NCBI GenBank assembly: GCA_028821635.1
Contig: JAPPDO010000253.1
Span: 1 to 5,234 of the forward strand
Reading direction: 5' to 3'
Length of the DNA: 5,234 bases
DNA from: Ekhidna sp.
Lineage (GTDB): Bacteria > Bacteroidota > Bacteroidia > Cytophagales > Cyclobacteriaceae
Of this stretch, positions 1 through 4,606 are shown one piece after another. The notes under the pieces were generated by a model that saw only the letters and a program-made list of their open reading frames with translations, was not told the DNA's origin and did not search any database. How positions within the stretch are numbered: position 1 is the stretch's first letter; each line of letters begins with the position of its first letter. The position numbers were made by a program, and so were the translations under genes.

Positions 1-230
1 GGAAGACTATATCTCCATATCATATCTATTTTAATAGATTACTTATATCTATTGAATAGCACTGTAGTGCTTTATTTGGCTGCCACTTTGTGTAGGGATT
101 ATTGGTTCTTTTCATGACTATTTAACCTTGAGAACAGATAGCGTTGGTGAATAATTGAATAAACCCACTCCCATCTTCCAACAGCATAGGAAATAATTTG
201 AAGACAGCGAAACGTATGAGATAAAAAATC
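1..230. other. Gene-free left edge with short AT-rich palindromes
   Basis: No convincing coding region is visible on either strand here. The left end holds short AT-rich inverted repeats: ATCTAT-TTTA-ATAGAT at 24-39 and a related CTATT-G-AATAG at 49-59, so the motif ATCTATT(tt/g)AATAG occurs twice about 23 bp apart. The longest ATG-started frame I found (complement 26-115, 29 codons) has no supporting feature. This is probably intergenic DNA downstream of, or between, genes outside the window. Confidence 0.5.
58..79 (+). terminator. Weak hairpin followed by T-rich stretch, possible terminator
   Basis: AGCAC (58-62), loop TGTA and GTGCT (67-71) form a 5-bp stem, followed by TTTATTT. The stem is short for an intrinsic terminator. 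It could end a transcript entering from the left of the window, or be a chance palindrome in AT-rich DNA. Confidence 0.25.
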
Positions 231-255
231 TATCTTTGTGAAGGTTTTAAAACCT
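231..255 (+). promoter_or_regulatory. Bacteroidota-type -7 box followed by a 14-bp perfect palindrome
   Basis: TATCTTTG at 231-238 matches the Bacteroidota -7 consensus TAnnTTTG exactly. No matching -33 TTG lies at the usual distance, so the promoter is incomplete by consensus. Directly after it, 242-255 is the perfect palindrome AGGTTTTAAAACCT. That places the palindrome over the expected transcription start and the beginning of the leader of the small gene at 263. This is a typical operator position, but no regulator is identified. Confidence 0.35.
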
Positions 256-262
256 GAGAATC

Positions 263-373
263 ATGGGAATGCTAATCCTTATTATCATGCTTTTTGTATC
301 TGCTATCGCATGCGTGTGGGTGCTGCCCAACAGTAAAGTAAGCAAGCACAAAAGGGATAGCGATAGCATGTAA
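263..373 (+). CDS. Predicted 36-residue single-span membrane protein
   Basis: I do not recognise this protein. The frame runs from ATG at 263 to TAA at 371-373. Residues 3-21 are almost wholly hydrophobic (MLILIIMLFVSAIACVWVL), enough for one membrane span. A short hydrophilic tail with several Lys/Arg residues (KVSKHKRD) follows, which would favour a cytoplasmic C-terminus by the positive-inside rule. A -7-like box and a perfect palindrome lie just upstream at 231-255. The stop codon is 3 bp from the stop of the opposing small gene at 377-505, a compact tail-to-tail arrangement. An internal ATG at codon 3 is an equally possible start. For such a short frame chance remains possible; the hydrophobic/basic layout and upstream signals are the support. 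Confidence 0.5.
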   Translation: MGMLILIIMLFVSAIACVWVLPNSKVSKHKRDSDSM

Positions 374-376
374 ATC

Positions 377-505
377 TCAACTTTTCTTTTGCTTTTCTTT
401 TCGTGCATTCACGAAGGCCAGTGCATGAGCAAATGCGGCCAGTGTTATGATGATATTCACAAAAAGATTCACTCCGTCAGTGACTGCGGGATTTGTTAAT
501 TCCAT
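377..505 (-). CDS. Predicted 42-residue single-span membrane protein downstream of aminotransferase
   Basis: I do not recognise this protein. It starts at ATG (505-503), 4 bp after the TAA stop of the aminotransferase gene, and ends at TGA (379-377). The order is a short polar N-terminus (MELTNPAVTDG), a hydrophobic span at about residues 12-32 (VNLFVNIIITLAAFAHALAFV), and a strongly basic end with five Lys and one Arg (NARKEKQKKS). This is a classic N-out/C-in small membrane protein layout. The 4-bp spacing implies co-transcription with the aminotransferase, though a functional link is only inference. It converges with the small gene at 263-373, 3 bp away. The tight spacing and organised layout make it more credible than its length alone would. 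Confidence 0.62.
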   Translation of the reverse strand: MELTNPAVTDGVNLFVNIIITLAAFAHALAFVNARKEKQKKS

Positions 506-509
506 TTTC

Positions 510-1667
510 TTAATTCTTTGATGCGAAGATAGGCTCTTTCATCGCTTTCAGCAATTTTTTCACATCCAACTCATCATTATAAACGTGTGGAGAAATACGA
601 ATCACCTCTCCTCTGAAGCTCACACTTACCCGATTCTTTTTGAATGACTTTTTTAACGCCTCCAGTAAGGCTGCCTCCGGATGCCGGATTCCAAACAAAT
701 GGTTAGCACGATGGTTTTTGTTTTGTATCAAGTAACCCAAACACTGAAGTTTACTAATCGCATTCTCCATCAAAGTATCACAATAGTTTTGTATGCCTTC
801 CGGTGTCCAGCGAAGGAGCTGTTTTATCGCTGCATGAAGCATTGGAACCAAAATAAAATTACCGTGCTCCCCTACTTCATAACGAAGCGATCCTGATTGA
901 TATTTTGGTTGATAATTAGCCAGTTTTGTAAAATCCTCACTATTCGATCTATTGAGCCAGCTTTCTTCAATCGGCTTACCTTCATCAAATACTTTTCCAT
1001 AATATGCTAATCCAATGGAGTAAGGCCCCATCAACCATTTGTAAGCTCCACAGATTAACGCATCCGGTCTTATTTCTTTTACGCTGAAAGGCAGTGCCCC
1101 TACACTTTGCGTACCGTCTACAATTAACAGGCCGCCCACTTCATTCAGGCGCGACCTGATTTTTTTCAATTCAAATAGCGTTCCGTCTGACCAGTGTATA
1201 TGGCCTAAAGCAACCACCCTCGTTTCCTCATCTATCGAATCAAGTAACTCTTCATTCCAATTTGCGCCACGATTTTCCGAAGCAGGAGCTTTGATTATTT
1301 CAACAACAAACCTGTTCCGGTTCAGCGATTGCCATGGGTAAACATTACTCGGAAATTGCCCGTCAGTGATTAATATTTTACCTGAATTAAAAGGCAGATT
1401 CCGAACCACATTTGCAATGCCATAAGAAACCGAAGGGATCAACACAATGCGGTCAGGTTCCGGGGTGTCAATAAGCCGGGCGTATAGCTGCCTGATGGTG
1501 TTCGCTTCTTCAAAAAAATCAGCGGGCGTAATATGGAATGGCTTTCGTTTTCTTTTTATGCCTTTTATTCCGGCGTTTTCCACTTTTTTCAGTAATGGAG
1601 ACATATACGCACAGTCGAGGTAGGCATACTTTCGCTGAAGGTTAAATTTTTCTCTTTGGCATTTCAT
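510..1667 (-). CDS. Class V aminotransferase (PLP-dependent, cysteine desulfurase-like fold)
   Basis: This is a PLP enzyme of the class V aminotransferase family, which includes cysteine desulfurases, kynureninase and isopenicillin N epimerase-like proteins. Residue numbers assume the 385-residue product from ATG at 1667. The N-terminal YAYLDCAYMSPL (14-25) is the family's opening strand. PSVSYGIANV (78-87) is the phosphate-binding region and HIHWSDG (156-162) lies near the ring. VDGTQSVGA carries Asp184, expected to pair with the PLP nitrogen, and Gln187. GAYKWLMGP holds the Schiff-base Lys210. A TTG start six codons upstream is possible, but ATG is preferred. The substrate cannot be assigned; I see no obvious active-site Cys loop, so desulfurase activity is unlikely. 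It is probably cytosolic. A small membrane protein gene follows 4 bp downstream. Unusually, its upstream DNA is the broken tail of another gene (1711-1830), leaving almost no room for a native promoter. Confidence 0.92.
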   Translation of the reverse strand: MKCQREKFNLQRKYAYLDCAYMSPLLKKVENAGIKGIKRKRKPFHITPADFFEEANTIRQLYARLIDTPEPDRIVLIPSVSYGIANVVRNLPFNSGKILITDGQFPSNVYPWQSLNRNRFVVEIIKAPASENRGANWNEELLDSIDEETRVVALGHIHWSDGTLFELKKIRSRLNEVGGLLIVDGTQSVGALPFSVKEIRPDALICGAYKWLMGPYSIGLAYYGKVFDEGKPIEESWLNRSNSEDFTKLANYQPKYQSGSLRYEVGEHGNFILVPMLHAAIKQLLRWTPEGIQNYCDTLMENAISKLQCLGYLIQNKNHRANHLFGIRHPEAALLEALKKSFKKNRVSVSFRGEVIRISPHVYNDELDVKKLLKAMKEPIFASKN

Positions 1668-1673
1668 AAAGCT

Positions 1674-1681
1674 CAAAATTA
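1674..1681 (-). promoter_or_regulatory. Candidate -7 box for the aminotransferase gene
   Basis: Read on the minus strand this is TAATTTTG, an exact match to TAnnTTTG, ending 6 bp before the ATG at 1667. If used, transcription would begin at or next to the start codon, giving a leaderless or nearly leaderless mRNA. No good -33 TTG is found at the usual spacing, and an 8-bp match in AT-rich DNA can be chance. Confidence 0.3.
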
Positions 1682-1710
1682 CCAATACAGGAGTGAAACT
1701 TTTTGAATCC

Positions 1711-1830
1711 GCTAAAGAGTTTGATCTTGACGAAGAAAATGGTGACCCTGTAGGTCTCCGGTCGGATGGGACTACACTATGGGTCTTAGATAATGATGAT
1801 AGTAAAATCTACGCCTACCAACTCAAGTAG
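1711..1830 (+). pseudogene. 3'-terminal fragment of a SDGTT.WV repeat-protein gene
   Basis: This is the last 39 codons plus stop of a gene related to the one at 4745-5234. The frame reads AKEFDLDEENGDPVGLRSDG, then TTLWVLDNDDS and KIYAYQLK, then TAG at 1828-1830. The minus-strand gene ends AKEFDLAEEN...SLWSDGTTLWVLD...KIYAYQLK. Homology stops at about 1711. Upstream the frame runs through unrelated sequence (GVKLFES) into the antisense of the aminotransferase gene and hits TGA at 1636-1638, so no N-terminal part, signal peptide or earlier repeat exists. The conserved Trp of the SLW/GLW position is Arg here (cgg), consistent with decay. A GTG at 1693 could in principle start a 45-residue peptide, but no spaced ribosome site supports it. 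It is a relic of a duplicated gene cut off by rearrangement. Confidence 0.8.
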
Positions 1831-1849
1831 TGCATATATTTACTAAGAT

Positions 1850-1895
1850 AAAGCCCTTGCAGGGATGGGAAACCTTCCATGCAGGGGCTTTTTTT
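1850..1895 (+). terminator. Strong intrinsic terminator of the relic gene tail
   Basis: The stem arms are 1850-1865 and 1875-1891. AAAGCCC pairs with GGGCTTT, extended by TTGCA/TGCAG (one G-U pair) and GGGA/TTCC (one G-U pair) around a single bulged A at 1879. The loop is TGGGAAACC. Seven T residues at 1889-1895 follow, so termination is expected on the plus strand, 20 bp after the TAG of the gene fragment. It should also block transcription entering the region from the left. Confidence 0.85.
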
Positions 1896-1968
1896 GTGGT
1901 AAACTTTCCACCGCTTTCAGGGTTGAGAATAATTTTCATGGGGAAGACCGGCATTTGTCTGAAAAAAA

Positions 1969-2091
1969 TATTTTTCGCAACAGAAGGCATCTCCTCTCCG
2001 GATGTGGTTTATAGTCACTGCTTGTCTTGAACAGGATTTAGTTGATTTTAGGATTACTAAGATTTTACTTCTGCTTGTATCATGTCCTTAC
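1969..2091. other. Intergenic DNA with a GATT-periodic element
   Basis: No gene is supported. At 2021-2068 the sequence has GATT cores at 2035, 2044, 2052 and 2061, about every 8-9 bp (pattern aGGATTTagttGATTTTaGG and on). From memory this resembles dispersed GATTTTAGGATT-type intergenic repeats common in Bacteroidota genomes; that identification is recall and has not been tested by comparison. 1969-2020 shows nothing recognisable. Confidence 0.45.
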
Positions 2092-2281
2092 TATCAGACC
2101 TCCTGATACCATGCTGTCAGAGTTCCCGATACTGTGCTATCGCATTTCTCTAATGTACGCAGTAGAACCTCTCCCGTGTATGCTCGGGAACTCCTCCCGT
2201 GTATGCTCGGGAACTCCTCCCGTGTATGCTCAGGAGCTCCTCCCGTGCACGCTCAGGAGATCCTCCCGTGCATGCTCAAGT
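2092..2281. repeat. Tandem array of small hairpins with ~23-bp period and changing stems
   Basis: Five units repeat with an exact 23-bp period, stems starting at 2172, 2195, 2218, 2241 and 2264 (TCCCG, loop TGTATGCT or close variant, then CGGGA or CAGGA, then a 5-bp spacer such as ACTCC). Three more diverged units lie to the left at matching spacing. They are CTGATA-CCATGC-TGTCAG (2103-2120), CGATA-CTGTGC-TATCG (2127-2142) and TCTA-(10 nt)-TAGA (2149-2166). An additional left arm, TATCAG (2092-2097), pairs with CTGATA across ACCTC. Loops keep a YGC core while stems differ completely, yet mostly still pair. The last three units carry C-A mismatches. Because 23 is not a multiple of 3, all plus-strand frames stay open through it, so the reading frames there are by-products. 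It lies between two converging transcription units. Confidence 0.85.
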
Positions 2282-2357
2282 ACGCCTTTTCCGGGTGTCG
2301 TTTATTATCTCTATCGAGACGGGCGGTGCATGGCTTTTAGAACGGGGTCATTTTAAG
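2282..2357. other. Spacer between hairpin array and thiL stop
   Basis: No gene and no clear intrinsic terminator for thiL are visible here. The only structure is a small TCTC-TATC-GAGA palindrome near 2310. Transcription leaving thiL on the minus strand would run directly into the hairpin array. Confidence 0.5.
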
Positions 2358-3386
2358 CTAAAAATGCTTCCATCCCTGCGCTTTTAGCTCAACGGCATTT
2401 TGATTTACAGTCACATAGCTCTTACCCCTTGATGCAGCCTGCATGTATCCGATGGTGTGAATGTCTGCGTGGTTTTTGATCTTATCAAAATCGGGCTGCG
2501 AGATGGTAAATAACAATTCGTAGTCCTCTCCCCCATTTAAGGCGCATAAGCCCGGATTGATACTAAATTCAGCAGCCGTCTCATCGGTTTGTTTATCAAT
2601 AGGGAGTTTGTCTTCATGTATGGCAACGCCTAAGTTTGATTGCCTGCATATATGGAGCGTGTCCGAAGCTAACCCATCAGATACATCAATCATGGAAGTA
2701 GGTTTTACATTCAAATCTCTGAGTTCATGAATTATATCCATCCGGGCTTTTGGCCGCAGTTGGCGACCTGCTATGTAGGTGTATTTTTCCAGTTGTGGCT
2801 GCATTTCAGGATTAGCCATGAATTCCTGCTTTTCCCTCTCCAGCACCTGCAAGCCCATATAAGCAGCCCCTAAATCGCCTGTGGCGCATAATATATCGTT
2901 TTCAAAGGCACCGTTTCTGTAGGTTATCATCTTCTTCTCAACGGTTCCTAATACGGTAACAGAGATCACCAATCCCGAATGAGAGGATGTAGTGTCCCCC
3001 CCGACGAGGTCTACTTTGTACTCATCACAAGCTGCCTTTACTCCTTCATAGATTGCTTCAACTGCTTCTACGGAGAACCGATTGCTCAAGCCAAGGTTTA
3101 CTGTAATCTGCTGCGGGGTCCCGTTCATTGCAGCTATGTCCGAAACATTTACAGCTATTGCCTTATAGCCAAGATGCTGAAGCGGCACATAAGAAAGATC
3201 AAAATGCACGCCTTCCAAAAGCATATCGGAGCTAATCAACAAATAGTTGTCTCCTATAGCATAAACAGCAGCATCGTCTCCAATACCTTTGATGGTTGCT
3301 TCATTTTTGATCTTAAATCCTTCTGAAAGCCTCTCAATGAGTTCAAATTCACCTAACTCACTGATCTCTGTCCGTTTCTCCTTCAC
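2358..3386 (-). CDS. thiL: Thiamine-monophosphate kinase ThiL
   Basis: ThiL phosphorylates thiamine monophosphate with ATP to give thiamine diphosphate, the last step of the cofactor's biosynthesis, in the cytosol. The product has 342 residues, normal for the family. Its motifs appear in the expected order. GIGDDAAV (34-41) and SDMLLEGVHFDL (53-64) bind Mg and nucleotide. VNVSDIAAMNG (79-89) and VGGDTTSS (128-135) follow. IDVSDGLASD (233-242) and NGGEDYELLF (284-293) complete the PurM-like two-domain fold. The start is GTG at 3386-3384, one base after the TAG of mce; no in-frame ATG occurs before codon 55, which would remove the first two motifs. The 1-bp spacing implies co-transcription and probably translational coupling with mce. 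The two enzymes act in different pathways, so the link is likely shared expression, not a shared reaction. Confidence 0.97.
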   Translation of the reverse strand: MKEKRTEISELGEFELIERLSEGFKIKNEATIKGIGDDAAVYAIGDNYLLISSDMLLEGVHFDLSYVPLQHLGYKAIAVNVSDIAAMNGTPQQITVNLGLSNRFSVEAVEAIYEGVKAACDEYKVDLVGGDTTSSHSGLVISVTVLGTVEKKMITYRNGAFENDILCATGDLGAAYMGLQVLEREKQEFMANPEMQPQLEKYTYIAGRQLRPKARMDIIHELRDLNVKPTSMIDVSDGLASDTLHICRQSNLGVAIHEDKLPIDKQTDETAAEFSINPGLCALNGGEDYELLFTISQPDFDKIKNHADIHTIGYMQAASRGKSYVTVNQNAVELKAQGWKHF

Positions 3387-3387
3387 G

Positions 3388-3792
3388 CTATTTTTTAATT
3401 TCTTGACAAAGTTCTACCAGCACACCATTTGCGGTTTTTGGATGAACAAAGCATACCAGTTTATTGTCTGCCCCTTTTTTAGGTTGATCATTTAACACCT
3501 GAAAACCTTCCTTTTTCAGTCGGTCCATCTCGGCATAAATGTCTTCAACCTCAAAGGCAATATGATGCATGCCTTCTCCTTTTTTGTTGATAAACTTCGT
3601 AATGGTGCTGTCACTATCCCCTGCGAGAAGTTCAATTTTAGCTTCGCCCAGTTGAAAAAATGAAGTAGTCACCCGCTCAGAATTAACTACTTCCTCTTTG
3701 TAGGGTGGGGTATTAAAAAGGGTTTTAAACAAGTCATTGGAAGCATCAATATCCTTCACAGCGATACCAATGTGTTCTACGTTTTTCCACAT
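3388..3792 (-). CDS. mce: Methylmalonyl-CoA epimerase (VOC superfamily)
   Basis: The enzyme interconverts (S)- and (R)-methylmalonyl-CoA, linking propionyl-CoA and succinyl-CoA metabolism together with methylmalonyl-CoA mutase. The 134-residue product is the usual length for this two-module vicinal-oxygen-chelate protein. VEHIGIAVKD (5-14) supplies the first metal His7. KIELL (52-56) and GMHHIAFEV (74-82; His76/His77) provide further ligand positions. GVLVEL (123-128) provides Glu127, the C-terminal ligand/catalytic Glu of the family. ATG at 3792-3790 is chosen because it places VEHIGIAV at the family's usual distance from the N-terminus; a TTG four codons upstream is less likely. It is the first gene of a minus-strand operon with thiL, one base apart, and divergent from the gene at 3869. 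Mutase subunits are not in the window. Glyoxalase-like paralogs are the main alternative. Confidence 0.92.
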   Translation of the reverse strand: MWKNVEHIGIAVKDIDASNDLFKTLFNTPPYKEEVVNSERVTTSFFQLGEAKIELLAGDSDSTITKFINKKGEGMHHIAFEVEDIYAEMDRLKKEGFQVLNDQPKKGADNKLVCFVHPKTANGVLVELCQEIKK

Positions 3793-3868
3793 TCCATCAA
3801 TCAATTATAGTAAGTTTGCAAAGATGCAGGAACTTTCAAACGATCTGAAAAGTTTGCAGAAATAATGA
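3793..3868. promoter_or_regulatory. Divergent promoter region between mce and the 3869 gene
   Basis: This 76-bp gap must hold promoters for both directions. On the plus strand TAAGTTTG (3811-3818) matches TAnnTTTG exactly, about 50 bp before the ATG at 3869. On the minus strand TATAATTG (3809-3802) is a one-mismatch candidate for mce, very close to its ATG. AAGTTTGCA occurs twice (3812-3820, 3850-3858), with a near-inverted CTTTCAAAC (3833-3841) between them. CAAAC/GTTTG can also pair as a small hairpin. A shared regulator site is possible but not shown. Confidence 0.4.
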
Positions 3869-4279
3869 ATGATGGAGTTAAGGGCTGACATACATATAGA
3901 ATCTGCCAAGATTCAAAATGAGATCAAGAACTTTCTTGGCCTTAGAAGTGATGAGGTAATTTTTGAGTTTTCCAATAATGATGGAAAAGTCAGGCTTGAC
4001 TTAATCACCATAAATCCAAGACACAATCAGTCATTTTTATTCAAGGCCATGAATGGCTTCGATAAGACGGACGTTCTCCACAAGATGCTTGACTATGTAC
4101 GCACTCACAAGGATAAAGAAAGTTCTTTTACAATACAATGGATGATGAAAGGCATGAATGAACTCCAAACGTCTTATTTCCGCGCTAAAAGCATGTATGA
4201 TGCATTGGATAAGTTATACTATGGAAGAGACATAAACAATCTCACCGTTTTTAGTGTCGTCCTTAATCCGGTTGCCTGA
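3869..4279 (+). CDS. Conserved-looking protein of unknown function, coupled to Fe-S carrier gene
   Basis: I do not recognise a family. The product has 136 residues, is soluble, and lacks a signal peptide, membrane span or Cys residues. The N-terminal half looks like alternating strands (VIFEF, VRLDLITI). The middle is helical and charged, with a run around DVLHKMLDYVRTHKDK (about 73-88), and the end is SFTIQWMMKG...FRAKSMYDALDKLYYGRDI...FSVVLNPVA. ATG codons at 3869 and 3872 are both possible starts. Its TGA stop shares one base with the ATG of the A-type Fe-S carrier gene (TGATG at 4277-4281), so translation is probably coupled. An exact TAnnTTTG box lies upstream at 3811-3818. Absence of cysteines argues against direct cluster ligation by Cys. 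A role near Fe-S assembly is inference from position only. Confidence 0.85.
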   Translation: MMELRADIHIESAKIQNEIKNFLGLRSDEVIFEFSNNDGKVRLDLITINPRHNQSFLFKAMNGFDKTDVLHKMLDYVRTHKDKESSFTIQWMMKGMNELQTSYFRAKSMYDALDKLYYGRDINNLTVFSVVLNPVA

Positions 4280-4605
4280 TGATAAACGTAACGAATAGAG
4301 CGAAAGAGGAAATTACCATGCTGCTGAGCAAAGAGGGTAAAACCAACGATCATAATGTCAGGGTCTCTGTGAAAGGCGGCGGCTGTTCCGGTCTCATGTA
4401 TGATCTCTCTTTTGATTCCCAAATTCAGGAGAAAGATGAGGTTTTTGAGGATAAGGGGATTAAAATTTTAGTTGATAAGAAAAGCCTGCTCTATTTGCTT
4501 GGCACAACACTTGATTTTTCTGACGGCTTGAACGGTAAAGGATTTCAGTTTGTGAATCCGAACGCATCCAGAACCTGCGGATGTGGTGAGAGTTTCTCGG
4601 TTTAA
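4279..4605 (+). CDS. A-type iron-sulfur carrier protein (HesB/IscA/ErpA family)
   Basis: A-type carriers take up Fe-S clusters from a scaffold and pass them to apo-proteins in the cytosol. The 108-residue product has the family's usual length and its three invariant cysteines: Cys36 in GGGCSGLMY (33-41), and Cys100 and Cys102 in RTCGCGESFSV at the C-terminus. LDFSDGLNGKGFQFVNPNA just before the last motif is also typical. I cannot separate IscA, ErpA and SufA from sequence alone, so no symbol is given. The start ATG overlaps the stop of the upstream gene by one base. No isc or suf scaffold genes are in the window; the aminotransferase at 510-1667 is in another transcription unit. The stop codon lies one base from the end of the inverted repeat at 4607, so its transcript probably relies on the hairpin at 4684-4725 to terminate. 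Confidence 0.95.
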   Translation: MINVTNRAKEEITMLLSKEGKTNDHNVRVSVKGGGCSGLMYDLSFDSQIQEKDEVFEDKGIKILVDKKSLLYLLGTTLDFSDGLNGKGFQFVNPNASRTCGCGESFSV

Positions 4606-4606
4606 T

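Larger units (their letters stand above)
1711..1968 (+). repeat. Inverted repeat copy A: repeat-protein gene tail + terminator + conserved flank
   Basis: This 258-bp segment aligns with the reverse complement of 4607-4891 (285 bp). The whole length difference of 27 bp is accounted for by nine extra codons in the coding part of the other copy. In the 61 positions after the stop codon I count six differences, all transitions. Beyond the terminator similarity continues through ACTTTCC.CCGCT.TCAGG and ATAATT.TCATGG to a final CTGAAAAAA. It ends there, on the other copy just outside the hesB stop codon. The conserved tail beyond the terminator means the repeat is a block of DNA, not merely two related proteins. 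Confidence 0.85.

Noticed and set aside
26..115. 29-codon minus-strand frame at the left edge
   Set aside because: Short, low complexity towards its end, overlaps AT-rich palindromes and has no promoter or conserved layout.
681..896. 71-codon plus-strand frame inside the aminotransferase gene
   Set aside because: It lies antisense to a well-supported coding region and has no recognisable features.
1693..1830. GTG-started 45-codon functional peptide from the relic fragment
   Set aside because: The purine-rich stretch overlaps the start, no signal peptide is present, the conserved Trp is changed to Arg, and homology begins only after the putative start.
1830..2030. 66-codon plus-strand frame beginning in the relic gene's stop region
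   Set aside because: It is read through the terminator hairpin and the non-coding repeat flank; the matching frame in the other copy is read antisense through hesB, so the resemblance reflects shared repeat DNA.
2092..2281. CRISPR array
   Set aside because: The period is only 23 bp in total with no unique spacers of constant length between identical repeats, and no cas genes are present.
2042..2387. Overlapping plus-strand open frames of 62-104 codons across the hairpin array
   Set aside because: They exist in three frames because of the 23-bp tandem repeat, have no domain or start signals, and partly overlap the thiL 3' end.
2979..3326. 115-codon plus-strand frame inside thiL
   Set aside because: Antisense shadow of thiL, whose motifs are complete on the minus strand.
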